Source: an uncultured Bacteroidota bacterium
GTDB taxonomy: Bacteria > Bacteroidota > Bacteroidia > Chitinophagales > LD1
Direction of reading: 5' to 3'
DNA length: 64,000 bases
Assembly (NCBI GenBank): GCA_903919075.1
Contig: CAIXGR010000050.1
Span: 27,361-91,360 of the forward strand
Below are positions 1 to 9,139 of the stretch, one piece after another. The notes beneath the pieces were generated by a model. It was given only the letters and a program-made list of their open reading frames with translations, was not told the DNA's origin and did no database searches. How positions within the stretch are numbered: the first letter of the stretch is position 1; every line of letters begins with the position of its first letter. Made by a program: the position numbers and the translations under genes.

Positions 1-2
1 AT

Positions 3-2000
3 AAACCTGACCAAAAATGTACGGAAGAAATATATATCACACACCTTAAAAAATATTTAAGTCTTAGTAATGGCACTTTAGTTTCGTCGGTTAAAACCAA
101 CGACAGTATGGTTATTGACCATTGGAAAAGTGAATTGCCTTTTGCACCTTACTTAGTAATGATGATGGTTGGCGAATTTTCAGTGGTACATGACCGGTGG
201 CGAGATATACCGGTTGATTACTATGTTGAAAAAGATTACGCTCAGTACGCCAAAAAGATTTTTGGAAACACGCCTGAGATGATAGAATTTTTTAGTCAGA
301 AACTGGGTTTTGATTATCCGTGGGCAAAGTATGCTCAAATTGTAGGCCGCGATTATGTAAGTGGTGCGATGGAAAACACCTCGGCTACATTGCATGGTGA
401 ATTTATACAACGCAATTCGCGCGAGCTTCTTGATCAAACATTTGAGGAAGTTATCAGCCACGAGTTGTTTCATCAATGGTTTGGAGATTTAGTAACATGC
501 GAAAGCTGGAGCAATGTTCCACTTAACGAATCGTTTGCCACCTATGGCGAATATCTTTGGAACGAATACAAATATGGCAGAGAGTTTGCCGATTATAACC
601 AGCGCGACGATTATCGCAAATACATGGAAGAGTCGAAAGGCAAAAATGTTGATATAATACGCTTTTACTATAATCAACCCGATGATATGTTAGACCGCCA
701 CAGCTATGAAAAGGGCGGCTTGATTTTAAATTATTTGCGCCATGTGGTTGGTGAGGATGCCTTCTTTAAATCATTGGAACTTTACTTAAAAAACAATCAG
801 TTTAAACCGGTAGAAATTCATCAATTGCGTTTGGCATTTGAAGAAGTTACCGGTACCGATTTGAATTGGTTTTTCAATCAATGGTTTTTCAATTCAGGGC
901 ACCCTATGCTTAACATTAGCTATACATATGATAAGGATAGCGTGTTTGTAAGCATTGAACAAAAACAAAATACCGATAAAGGGCTTATCTATCAACTACC
1001 TTTTAAAGTTGGTATGTGGTATGGCAAAAACATGACAAGTTTTGACGGAATACTTAAAAAGAAATCGCAAACATTTGCTTTTAAGGTTGCCGGTAAGCCC
1101 GACTTTATAGATTTTGACCCGGAGTATGCGGTGCTTTGCGAAAGGAGCGATAATAAAACTACAAACGATTATATTTTCGAATATAACAATGCGCCTTATT
1201 ACCCCGAAAAATACGAAGCCTTAAAAAAATTAGCTGAGGTGCAAAAAGAAAATGTTCTGGCAAAGCACATTTTAATAAACGCATTAAATGATAATTTCTT
1301 CTCGCTTCGAGAATTTGCCATTAACAAACTTAATTTAATACAACCAACCGATGATAGTGTTATTACTATTATCCAAAACATTGCAAAAAATGATGCGAAA
1401 AGCGATGTGCGAAAAGCTGCTATTGAAAAATTAAGCAAACTCTCTTCGCAAGAAAAATACCTGGCCTTGTTTGAAGCTGCTACCGGTGATAGTTCATATG
1501 AAGTAGATGGAGCCGCTTTGAAGGCCTTAGGGGAAGCGGATTCGAAAAAAGCTTTACCAATTGCCAAACAATTTGAAAAAGAAAAGAACGCAAACATTAT
1601 CGGCGCTGTGGCCGATATTTATTCGAAAAATGGTGATGTTGGTTACGAACCATATTTCGAAAATGCACTTCACAAGGCTAAAGGCTTTGCCAAGTATTCT
1701 ATGTTTTATTATTACGCAAATTTTCTTACCCGCATGGATAAATCTATTGTGCTAAAAGGAATAAAAAATATAGAAGCAGAGGCAGTGGGTGCCGACAATC
1801 ATTTTTTTGCAGGTGCCGCAAAAGGCTCTTTAAAAAGAATATCTAAATCTTTTGAAGACAAAAAGAAAGTTGCTCAAATTCAACTGAGCACCGAACAAGA
1901 TAAAACCGCAAAAATTGGATTGCAGGAACAAATAAATAATGACGAAGCGATTATTAATGAAACGAATGATGCAATCTCTCGGTTAAATAAAAAAGATTAA
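3..2000 (+). CDS. M1 family aminopeptidase, 5'-truncated
   Basis: The reading frame is already open at base 3 and runs to TAA at 1998-2000, so the true start lies upstream of the window; the ATG at 108 is internal. The protein is a zinc-dependent M1 (gluzincin) aminopeptidase that removes N-terminal residues from peptides. The exopeptidase motif GAMEN is encoded at 363-377. The zinc motif HELFH is at 459-473 and the third ligand Glu follows 18 residues later at 528-530, inside NESFATYG. The C-terminal half, after about base 1150, is helical and HEAT-like, with short Ala/Lys/Leu-rich repeats. The tail is Lys/Asn-rich. Only the N-terminal beta-sandwich is missing. Family assignment is secure; substrate range and export cannot be judged without the N-terminus. 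Confidence 0.95.
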   Translation, partial: KPDQKCTEEIYITHLKKYLSLSNGTLVSSVKTNDSMVIDHWKSELPFAPYLVMMMVGEFSVVHDRWRDIPVDYYVEKDYAQYAKKIFGNTPEMIEFFSQKLGFDYPWAKYAQIVGRDYVSGAMENTSATLHGEFIQRNSRELLDQTFEEVISHELFHQWFGDLVTCESWSNVPLNESFATYGEYLWNEYKYGREFADYNQRDDYRKYMEESKGKNVDIIRFYYNQPDDMLDRHSYEKGGLILNYLRHVVGEDAFFKSLELYLKNNQFKPVEIHQLRLAFEEVTGTDLNWFFNQWFFNSGHPMLNISYTYDKDSVFVSIEQKQNTDKGLIYQLPFKVGMWYGKNMTSFDGILKKKSQTFAFKVAGKPDFIDFDPEYAVLCERSDNKTTNDYIFEYNNAPYYPEKYEALKKLAEVQKENVLAKHILINALNDNFFSLREFAINKLNLIQPTDDSVITIIQNIAKNDAKSDVRKAAIEKLSKLSSQEKYLALFEAATGDSSYEVDGAALKALGEADSKKALPIAKQFEKEKNANIIGAVADIYSKNGDVGYEPYFENALHKAKGFAKYSMFYYYANFLTRMDKSIVLKGIKNIEAEAVGADNHFFAGAAKGSLKRISKSFEDKKKVAQIQLSTEQDKTAKIGLQEQINNDEAIINETNDAISRLNKKD

Positions 2001-2025
2001 TCATTAGAAAGATTAATCATTAGAA
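1995..2025. repeat. 15-16 bp tandem duplication over two convergent stop codons
   Basis: GATTAATCATTAGAA occurs at 1995-2009 and again at 2011-2025. The first copy contains the TAA stop of the aminopeptidase gene (1998-2000) and the second contains the stop of the aquaporin gene on the other strand (2013-2015). No strong hairpin with a T-run is visible between these convergent genes. Confidence 0.7.
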
Positions 2026-2657
2026 TGCACCAACCTGTGTGCGAAAACAGCTAGCGTGGCCCCGGTAAAAGGCCCTAAAACATATATCCATAACGATTGA
2101 AAGTTGCCTGTAATTACTGCTGGCGCAATAGAGCGGGTGGGGTTTAAACCAGTGCCACTAACTGGCCCGCCAAACAAAACCAACAACCAAACAGTTGCGC
2201 CAATAGCAATGCCCGCCGTTATTCCTTTTTCCTTCGCTCCTACAGAAACACGCAAAACCACCATCATTAATATAAATGTCATTACAATTTCAAGAGTAAA
2301 GGATTGTATTTCACTACCGGAAGGCATTGTAATGCCCAGTGTTTTGTTATCGGGAAAAAGAAGTTTCAAAAGCCCGGTTGCAGCAAAAGCACCTGACAAT
2401 TGCGAAATTAAATAAGGCGATACCTCCCTCCATTCAAATCTTTTATCTATTGCAAAAGCAATAGTTACCGCCGGGTTAATGTGTGTGCCTGAAATATCGC
2501 CAAAAGCGTAAATCAGCGCAATAATTACTAAGCCCCAAACAGCGGCTATGCCCTGCAAACCAAGCGCCCCGTTAGTTTGCTGGTTAACCACTACGGCCCC
2601 TGTGCCCACAAAGAGAAGAATGAACATTCCCAGAAACTCGCTTAAGTATTTTTTCAT
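2013..2657 (-). CDS. MIP family channel (aquaporin/glycerol facilitator)
   Basis: A 214-residue inner-membrane channel of the major intrinsic protein family, which passes water or small neutral solutes. Six hydrophobic segments form two halves. The first half-helix signature is intact (GTHINPAV, Asn-Pro-Ala at residues 61-63). The second reads LNPTRS (172-175), with Thr in place of the usual Ala but the selectivity-filter-adjacent Arg kept. The length is a little short of the usual 230-280 residues, because loops are short. It stands alone, convergent with the aminopeptidase gene. Whether it prefers water or glycerol cannot be read from the motifs. Confidence 0.9.
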   Translation of the reverse strand: MKKYLSEFLGMFILLFVGTGAVVVNQQTNGALGLQGIAAVWGLVIIALIYAFGDISGTHINPAVTIAFAIDKRFEWREVSPYLISQLSGAFAATGLLKLLFPDNKTLGITMPSGSEIQSFTLEIVMTFILMMVVLRVSVGAKEKGITAGIAIGATVWLLVLFGGPVSGTGLNPTRSIAPAVITGNFQSLWIYVLGPFTGATLAVFAHRLVHSND

Positions 2658-2797
2658 GGCGTTTTTTTAACTATTCAAAAAAAATAATTAGCTGATTTTC
2701 AATACATTAAACATCTTCTTACTTACTTTAAAAACAAATCGCCTACACTAAATTTATAATTTTATACTGTTTCCTCACATTAAAAAAAATCTTTGTC

Positions 2798-2833
2798 TTT
2801 TTGAAATAGCAATTCCTTTTCCTTATACATTTG
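2798..2833 (+). promoter_or_regulatory. Candidate Bacteroidota promoter upstream of kup
   Basis: A -7-like box TACATTTG at 2826-2833 matches TAnnTTTG exactly. A TTTTTG run at 2798-2803 stands 22 bases upstream as a -33-like box. The known consensus is TTTG, about 19 bases, TAnnTTTG. Transcription would begin near 2840, about 100 bases before the kup start. This is a pattern match only. Confidence 0.45.
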
Positions 2834-2850
2834 CAGCCCTTAAAAGAATT

Positions 2851-2946
2851 ATGAATTCACTGCAAGAATGTTGTCTGCGAACCTTATCTACCGGTATCCT
2901 TTCACATATTATTTTTTTCAATTTAACCAATGTATTGAATGATTAA
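2851..2946 (+). CDS. Possible 31-codon leader ORF overlapping the kup start
   Basis: An ATG at 2851 opens a 31-codon frame that ends at TAA 2944-2946, eight bases past the first base of the kup ATG at 2939. The predicted peptide has two adjacent Cys near the N-terminus (ECC) and a hydrophobic C-terminal half (GILSHIIFF). It lies just downstream of the promoter-like site. The overlap would allow terminating ribosomes to restart at kup. It may equally be a chance ORF in a leader; no family is recognised. Confidence 0.2.
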   Translation: MNSLQECCLRTLSTGILSHIIFFNLTNVLND

Positions 2947-4894
2947 CGGGCGCGGTGACCATGTGGGTGTGAAGCTTTCTTCAGCCGGGGTACTTATTAC
3001 TTTAGGCATTATTTTTGGCGATATCGGCACATCTCCTATATATGTGCTTAACGCCATAGTTAGCAGCCATGACATTTCGCGCGATTTGGTTTTAGGTGGT
3101 TTGTCGTGCGTGTTCTGGACGTTGATGATTATTACTACGGTAAAATATGTTTTCCTTGCACTGGATGCCGATAACAGGGGTGAAGGGGGGATATTTGCAC
3201 TGTACGCTTTAGTGCGCCGCTACAAAGTTAACTGGACTATTTTTCCCGCAATTATTGGATGCGCATCACTAATCGCCGATGGATTTATAACACCCCCTAT
3301 TTCAATTTCATCAGCTATTGAAGGCTTAAGAATTTTGAATCCAGATATTCCTACAGTGCCTATCGTACTTGCCATATTAGCCGGCTTATTCATCTTCCAG
3401 CAATTCGGAACAAGAATAGTAGGGGCCATTTTTGGGCCGGTAATGCTTATTTGGTTTACCATGATAGGTTTTTTGGGTGCGCGCGAAATTATTCTTTACC
3501 CTCAGGTGCTTCATGCTTTAAATCCTTTTTACGCTATTAATCTTCTAGTAAAGTACCCCGGTGGTTTTTGGTTACTGGGCGCTGTTTTTCTTTGCACCAC
3601 CGGAGGCGAGGCATTGTATTCAGACTTGGGCCATTGCGGTAAAGGGAATATTCGTGTAAGCTGGATATTTGTTTTAATTACTTTATTACTAAGTTACTTT
3701 GGGCAATCGGCATATTTGCTGCATAATTTCACCGGCAAACATTGGGCCGAAGGCCATTCTACTTTTTATTCACTGATGCCAGAATGGTTTTTACCTATTG
3801 GTATTACGGTGGCTACCCTCGCCGCTATTATTGCTTCGCAGGCTTTAATTTCGGGTTGCTTTACTTTAGTAAACGAGGCTATAAAACTTCGCCTGTGGTC
3901 TAACCTTAAGGTTATTTATCCTACAACACATAGAGGGCAAATGTATGTTCCGGGTATTAACTGGTTTCTGCTTGGTGGATGTATAGCCGTAGTGCTTCTT
4001 TTCCGCGAATCGAATAATATGGAAGCTGCATATGGTTTAGCTATTACCATCAACATGTTAATGACAACTCTTCTGCTCACTTACCTAATGTATGTTCAGC
4101 GGCGGCCCACACTAGTAGTATGGGGTATTCCTGCTGTTTTTGTAACTATGGAAACTGCTTTTTTTATTTCGAATTTGAAAAAATTTGAGCACGGTGGCTG
4201 GTTTACTATTGCAATTGCTGCAGTTCTATTCTTTGGCATGTGGGTTTTTTATCAGGCCCGGTTATTACGCAAAAAGCATATCGAGTTTGTTGAAATCAAA
4301 GATTACATAGCTCCTTTAAAAGAATTGATGCATGATGAGTCAATACCTAAAGAAGCAAACAATTTGGTTTTTATGAGCATGGCTAACGATAAAAGCCATA
4401 TTGACTCAAATATTATTTATTCAATCTTCAGAAAGCGCCCTAAACGTGCCGATATATATTGGTTTGTACACGTTGATATTTCGAACGAACCTTTCGGAGC
4501 CACTTTTTCGGTTGATACTGTTGTGCCGCGTCGTATTTTCTTTGTGCGTTTATCTTTCGGGTTTAAAGTAGACCATAAGGTAAATTTGATGTTTAATAAG
4601 ATTGTAGAGGAAATGGTAAAAAGTGGAGAGGTGGATGAACTTTCACATTATCCTTCATTGCGCAAGTACAACATGCCTGCCGATTTTAAATTTATTCTTC
4701 TTAACTCAAGAGTAGCTATCGACGATGCCCTTACACCTTTCGAACAGTTTATTATTAAAGGCTATAGATTTATTAAAAGCATCTCCCTTTCAAATGCCGA
4801 AGACTTTGGCCTTGAATTAACCAACGTTGAAGAAGAAACTATTCCTATCAGAATTGCACCTTCAACCAAAATCGACTTGCATAGAATACCCTAG
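2939..4894 (+). CDS. kup: Kup-type potassium uptake transporter
   Basis: A 651-residue KUP/HAK/KT transporter that takes up K+, by proton symport in characterised members. The N-terminal signature LGIIFGDIGTSPIYV is clear at about residues 22-36, followed by about 12 hydrophobic segments to residue 440. A hydrophilic cytoplasmic C-terminal domain of about 200 residues follows. An in-frame TGA directly precedes the ATG at 2939, which fixes the earliest possible start. The gene is monocistronic as far as can be seen, with a promoter-like site about 105 bases upstream. A short upstream ORF overlaps its start and could couple or attenuate its translation; that is inference. Confidence 0.95.
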   Translation: MINGRGDHVGVKLSSAGVLITLGIIFGDIGTSPIYVLNAIVSSHDISRDLVLGGLSCVFWTLMIITTVKYVFLALDADNRGEGGIFALYALVRRYKVNWTIFPAIIGCASLIADGFITPPISISSAIEGLRILNPDIPTVPIVLAILAGLFIFQQFGTRIVGAIFGPVMLIWFTMIGFLGAREIILYPQVLHALNPFYAINLLVKYPGGFWLLGAVFLCTTGGEALYSDLGHCGKGNIRVSWIFVLITLLLSYFGQSAYLLHNFTGKHWAEGHSTFYSLMPEWFLPIGITVATLAAIIASQALISGCFTLVNEAIKLRLWSNLKVIYPTTHRGQMYVPGINWFLLGGCIAVVLLFRESNNMEAAYGLAITINMLMTTLLLTYLMYVQRRPTLVVWGIPAVFVTMETAFFISNLKKFEHGGWFTIAIAAVLFFGMWVFYQARLLRKKHIEFVEIKDYIAPLKELMHDESIPKEANNLVFMSMANDKSHIDSNIIYSIFRKRPKRADIYWFVHVDISNEPFGATFSVDTVVPRRIFFVRLSFGFKVDHKVNLMFNKIVEEMVKSGEVDELSHYPSLRKYNMPADFKFILLNSRVAIDDALTPFEQFIIKGYRFIKSISLSNAEDFGLELTNVEEETIPIRIAPSTKIDLHRIP

Positions 4895-5033
4895 AAGGCA
4901 ATCAGTTACTAAATTGTGTAAATATTCGAACTACTTCATCTATTGATTTTGTTAAATACGAAATCAAAATTATTTCTTTTTAAATTTTAATATATTTATT
5001 ACATTGCTTTAATAACTCATTAAAACCAACCTT

Positions 5034-5984
5034 ATGGAACAAGTAACCAACCAGACAAAGTTTTATGGCGATGGCGGTAAATATTTAGGTATTCTGGCCG
5101 TCAACTTTATACTTACCATTATAACCTTGGGGCTATATTACCCATGGGCAAGGGCAAAAAACCTTCAATACATTTACGGCGAAACCGAATTTAGTGGCAA
5201 CAGGCTTATGTTTCACGGCACCGGTAAAGAGATGTTTAAAGGCTTTATTAAAGCTATGGTAGTTATCGTTATATTGTATGGAATATATTTTAGTGCATTG
5301 CGGTCGGCAGATTCTACTTTTAGGTTAGTAGGCACTTTGGTGTTTCTTATAGGCTTTTTGTTATTGATTCCCTTGGCCATACATGGCGGCCTACGCTATC
5401 GTATGAGCCGTACCTCATGGAAAGGCATACACTTTGGTTACAGAGGAAAGTTAGGTGAGTTGTTTGGCATTTGGTTTAAAGGTGTATTTTTTACCATTAT
5501 CACTTTTGGCATTTACGGCAGTTGGTTTTCAGTAAACCTGCGAAAATATATTATCAGCAATATAAGGCTTGGCAATGTAAAATTTCGCTTTGATGGAGAA
5601 GGTGGCGACTTGTTTATAATCAATCTCAAATTTATATTGGTTTATTTATCACTTGGTATTTACATATTTTGGTTTTTACGGAATCACAATCATTTTGCCA
5701 TTAACAACTTAAAAGTAGTACAAGACGATTTTCCCGTTACCTTCCGCTCAACGCTAACACCTGGTGAAATTTTTACAACCTCTATAGTTAACGTCTTGAT
5801 AGTAATTTGTACTCTAGGAATTGGCCTGCCATGGGCAATTATCCGCAATATGCGCATGGTATTCAACAACATTGAATTGGATGGGGCATTTAATCCGGAT
5901 TCTATTGTACAAACAGAAGAATCTTATGCCGATGCAACCGGTGATGATTTATTGAGCATGCTTGATATCGGATTTGATTTTTAA
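5034..5984 (+). CDS. DUF898 (YjgN-like) membrane protein
   Basis: A 316-residue polytopic membrane protein with the DUF898/YjgN pattern: repeated segments of two hydrophobic helices that end in Trp-Ala-Arg or similar (YYPWARAKNLQYI near residue 40, GSWFSVNLRKYI, WFLRNHNHFAINNL, LPWAIIRNMRM). The repeats suggest internal duplication, each followed by a strand-rich 'FxGxG' segment. The function of the family is unknown. It is followed after 33 bases by an M48 metallopeptidase gene on the same strand, a pairing that recurs in other bacteria as I recall it. The two products may act together at the inner membrane, but that is inference. Confidence 0.88.
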   Translation: MEQVTNQTKFYGDGGKYLGILAVNFILTIITLGLYYPWARAKNLQYIYGETEFSGNRLMFHGTGKEMFKGFIKAMVVIVILYGIYFSALRSADSTFRLVGTLVFLIGFLLLIPLAIHGGLRYRMSRTSWKGIHFGYRGKLGELFGIWFKGVFFTIITFGIYGSWFSVNLRKYIISNIRLGNVKFRFDGEGGDLFIINLKFILVYLSLGIYIFWFLRNHNHFAINNLKVVQDDFPVTFRSTLTPGEIFTTSIVNVLIVICTLGIGLPWAIIRNMRMVFNNIELDGAFNPDSIVQTEESYADATGDDLLSMLDIGFDF

Positions 5985-6017
5985 TAAATACAATAGACTA
6001 AACCAGCACTGATTACT

Positions 6018-7109
6018 ATGTTGTTTGCAGGTAAATATTTCGATGGCAAGTCTTCGGTGGCCTATCCTGCACAGATAGAACTGCGCCCTGATGATATTCA
6101 TATTACCTATACATTGGCAGATGGCACAACCGCGCAAATAAACTGGCCACAGGAAAACATACATAAAAATGATTTAGACAGCCACGGCAAAGTTTTACTT
6201 AAGTATGGCGAATATCCTTTTCAGTATATTGAAGTTGAAGATTCTGGTTTTGCTACTGCACTAAAAACAGCTTATCCGGAGGCTAACTTTCACAAGGGGG
6301 TTTATCAATTTATTTCTGGCGCGGGTGCTAGGGGGTTGGCGTTATTAGTATTGGCTGTTATTGCAATAAGCCTTCTTTTTTACTTTGTAGTTGTTCCTGA
6401 AATTGCCGAGCAAATGGCTATAAGAATGCCACATAAATGGGAAGTAGAACTGGGTAATTCAGCATTTGAAAGCATGATTAGCGAAGAAAAGATTGACACT
6501 GAAAATTCTGCGCGGCTGCAACATTTTTTCAAAAAATTGCATTATGAAAAATCTGATGAAGTAAATTTATATATCATAAACCAATCGGTAGTTAATGCCT
6601 TTGCTTTGCCCGGTGGCAAAATAATTGTTTATGAGGGCTTACTGCGCAAAATGGATAATTACCAGCAGCTGGCTGCATTGCTGGGGCATGAATATTCGCA
6701 CATAGAATTAAAACATGCTACCCGAAACCTTTTCCGCACCTTATCTGGCTCACTTTTTATTTCATTGCTTGCCGGCGATGCACATGGCGTTGGTTCTTTT
6801 GTTTTGCAGAATGCCAATCAATTAAAACAGTTGGGCTACAGCCGCAGTCTTGAGAAAGCCGCCGATATTAACGGTTTGAAATTAATGGAGGCGAACCGAA
6901 TTAAGCCTGATGGTATGGCGCAACTTTTCGAGGTACTTAAAAAAGCTGAGGGTGGCAATGAGCCGGTATCGTTTTTAAGCACCCACCCTTTAACTACTGA
7001 GCGGATTGACTATGTAAATGAAGAAATAAAAAGAGGAAATTACAAGACTGAAGAAAATGTGCAATTAGATTCGTTATGGAAAGAAATCAAGCGCAATCTT
7101 GAAGATTAA
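6018..7109 (+). CDS. M48 family membrane metallopeptidase
   Basis: A 363-residue zinc protease of the Ste24/HtpX (M48) type. Residues 1-100 form a soluble N-terminal domain and a single hydrophobic span lies at about 105-126. The catalytic domain has HEYSH at 224-228 and the third zinc ligand in SLEKAAD (Glu279, Asp283). The STHPLTTERI segment near the C-terminus is typical of M48 proteins that act in membrane or envelope protein turnover. The domain would face one side of the membrane as a tethered protease. It probably shares a transcript with the DUF898 gene 33 bases upstream. The substrate is unknown. Confidence 0.92.
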   Translation: MLFAGKYFDGKSSVAYPAQIELRPDDIHITYTLADGTTAQINWPQENIHKNDLDSHGKVLLKYGEYPFQYIEVEDSGFATALKTAYPEANFHKGVYQFISGAGARGLALLVLAVIAISLLFYFVVVPEIAEQMAIRMPHKWEVELGNSAFESMISEEKIDTENSARLQHFFKKLHYEKSDEVNLYIINQSVVNAFALPGGKIIVYEGLLRKMDNYQQLAALLGHEYSHIELKHATRNLFRTLSGSLFISLLAGDAHGVGSFVLQNANQLKQLGYSRSLEKAADINGLKLMEANRIKPDGMAQLFEVLKKAEGGNEPVSFLSTHPLTTERIDYVNEEIKRGNYKTEENVQLDSLWKEIKRNLED

Positions 7110-7126
7110 TAAGCCTATGCGGCTTA
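7110..7126. terminator. Weak hairpin between convergent genes
   Basis: TAAGCC and GGCTTA form a 6-bp stem (7110-7115 with 7121-7126) around a 5-base loop, exactly between the convergent M48 and acyltransferase genes. It has no T-run, so termination is uncertain. Confidence 0.3.
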
Positions 7127-7702
7127 AACGTAATCCTGGTCTATCGAATATTTATCAGGGTATTTTGCAGGAATATCTTTATAAAAAATCATTATCTCCT
7201 TCATGTCCTTTTGCATATCGCCGGTAGGATTAATCACTTTACCTATGCCCGCAATTTTATTTTTATAATCCAAATAGCCCAAGGCAATAGGCACATTTGC
7301 TTTTAAGGCTATATGATAAAAACCGGTTCTCCACTTTGTTCTTAACGAGCGAGTGCCCTCGGCAGCAACCAATACCACCAATTCCTTATTGTGTTCAAAT
7401 AAATCAACCATTGCATCAGTCATGCTTGCCTTTTCTTCTCCGGGTCTCTTTGGGCTCCGGTCAATTGCAATTGCGCCAAGCGGATTCATAAACAACCCGA
7501 AAGGGAACCGTGTCCATTCTTTTTTTACAGTAAAGCGTACCGGAATATCCATCAGATAAAAAGCCGAACGGGCAAATATCATATCCCAATTGCTGGTATG
7601 TGGCGCAGCAATCATTACGCACCGGTTAAAGCTACCTTTTAGGTGATCATCTAACGACCATCCGAAAATTTTGAAAATAATTTTTGCCAGCCATTTTCCC
7701 AT
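7124..7702 (-). CDS. PlsC-like 1-acylglycerol-3-phosphate acyltransferase family protein
   Basis: A 192-residue member of the lysophosphatidic acid acyltransferase superfamily, which transfers acyl chains to lysophospholipids or related acceptors at the membrane. The catalytic HX4D motif is HTSNWD (His35-Asp40). The substrate-binding motif is EGTRS at 115-119, within LVAAEGTRS. The protein is shorter than PlsC (about 240 residues) and lacks a clear N-terminal transmembrane helix. It may therefore be one of the divergent Bacteroidota homologues rather than the housekeeping PlsC. Exact substrate cannot be assigned. Confidence 0.88.
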   Translation of the reverse strand: MGKWLAKIIFKIFGWSLDDHLKGSFNRCVMIAAPHTSNWDMIFARSAFYLMDIPVRFTVKKEWTRFPFGLFMNPLGAIAIDRSPKRPGEEKASMTDAMVDLFEHNKELVVLVAAEGTRSLRTKWRTGFYHIALKANVPIALGYLDYKNKIAGIGKVINPTGDMQKDMKEIMIFYKDIPAKYPDKYSIDQDYV

Positions 7703-7774
7703 ATATGGTTCGAATATACATATCTCTGGTATTCTTCCTCGTGATAAATGAAATCGTAGTATAAGTTCGAAAAA

Positions 7775-9139
7775 TTACCCTTTTAAGTGATATGCTTTAG
7801 GATGTGTAAATGCCCTTAACCCTGCATGAGATAAAGTAGCGCCAATGCCAGAATGTTTTCTACCGCTCCATGGCAATGCTGCGCTAACCCTGTCGCAACA
7901 GTTCCAATAACCGGTACCGGCATTAATTTGTGCCAGCACTTTTTCCGCCCGATGTTGCGCTGATGAATAAACACCAGCCGTTAGCCCATACTCTGTATCG
8001 TTCATCAACTCAGCAGCCTCCTTATCATCTTTTACTTTCATTATCCCTATAAGCGGCCCGAAACTTTCTTCGCGCATTACGCTCATATTATGATTAACGT
8101 TAATTAAAACAGTAGGTTCATAATAATATCCCTTTCGTTGGGCGCGCTTACCTCCTGTTAAAACTTTGGCACCCTTTGCAATCGCATCCTTTACTTGTGC
8201 ATCTACAATATGCAATTGTGGTTCGCGGGTAAGCGCACTTATATATACTCCTTCTTCGTTTGGCAAGCCAAGCATATAGGTTTTTACCTCTTTTACAAAT
8301 TCTTCAATATACTGGTAGAAAATATTTTCATGAACATAGATACGCTCAACTGAACAACAACTTTGTCCGTTATTATAAAATGCACCATCAGCAGTTGCAG
8401 CAGCAACAGATTTAATATCAGCAATATCATCAGCAATATACAACGGGTCTTTACCACCTAATTCTAATTGACACGGAACCATTTTGGGTGCTACTTTCTC
8501 ATAAATGTATTGCCCGGTTTTGTATGAACCGGTAAAATAATATCCATCGAAAGGCAATTCAAGCAAAGTCTGTCCTGTTGCGCCAGCACCAATGGCCACC
8601 TGAAAAACATCATCGGGCACTCCTGCTTCCTTTATCAACTTTTCAATTTCTAAACCTGTAAGCGATGAAAATTCAGAAGGCTTGTACATTACGGCATTGC
8701 CCGCCAATAGTGCCGGTACAAAAACATTAGTACCTACTAAAAACGGATAATTCCATGCTGAGATATTGCAAACTACACCCAGTGGTTCGTAAACTATTTT
8801 TTCCTGCATGTCCGGCTGATTACTCATTACCTCGTCGCTCAAATATCTCTCAGCGTTTTCTGTTAACCATTTTATGCGTGCGCATGCACCGTTCACTTCA
8901 TTTCGCGCTTGCTGAAGAGGCTTCCCTACTTCCGATGTAAGAATCCCTGCAAGCTCTTCAAGGTTCTTTTTTAAAAGCTCTGAAAATTTTTGAAGTATGT
9001 GCACCCGTTCTGCCAAAGGAATGGAGTGCCATTTTTTTTGCCCTTGTTTAAGAAGTGTCATTTTTTTCGACAGGCTTTCTTTCGAATCTTCTTTCAACTC
9101 GGTGATAATCTCTTCGGTAGCAGGATTAATAATTTTCAT
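7775..9139 (-). CDS. NAD(P)-dependent aldehyde dehydrogenase
   Basis: A 454-residue aldehyde dehydrogenase that oxidises an aldehyde to the acid. The catalytic Cys is in NNGQSCC (Cys261), the general base in LELGGKD (Glu226), and the NAD-binding KPSE motif is at 153-156. NISAWNYP near 125-132 supplies the conserved Asn. The length matches succinate-semialdehyde/gamma-aminobutyraldehyde-type enzymes. The gene lies alone on the minus strand next to the acyltransferase gene, with a 72-base gap, so context does not reveal the substrate. Fold and chemistry are sure; the specific aldehyde is not. Confidence 0.93.
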   Translation of the reverse strand: MKIINPATEEIITELKEDSKESLSKKMTLLKQGQKKWHSIPLAERVHILQKFSELLKKNLEELAGILTSEVGKPLQQARNEVNGACARIKWLTENAERYLSDEVMSNQPDMQEKIVYEPLGVVCNISAWNYPFLVGTNVFVPALLAGNAVMYKPSEFSSLTGLEIEKLIKEAGVPDDVFQVAIGAGATGQTLLELPFDGYYFTGSYKTGQYIYEKVAPKMVPCQLELGGKDPLYIADDIADIKSVAAATADGAFYNNGQSCCSVERIYVHENIFYQYIEEFVKEVKTYMLGLPNEEGVYISALTREPQLHIVDAQVKDAIAKGAKVLTGGKRAQRKGYYYEPTVLINVNHNMSVMREESFGPLIGIMKVKDDKEAAELMNDTEYGLTAGVYSSAQHRAEKVLAQINAGTGYWNCCDRVSAALPWSGRKHSGIGATLSHAGLRAFTHPKAYHLKG

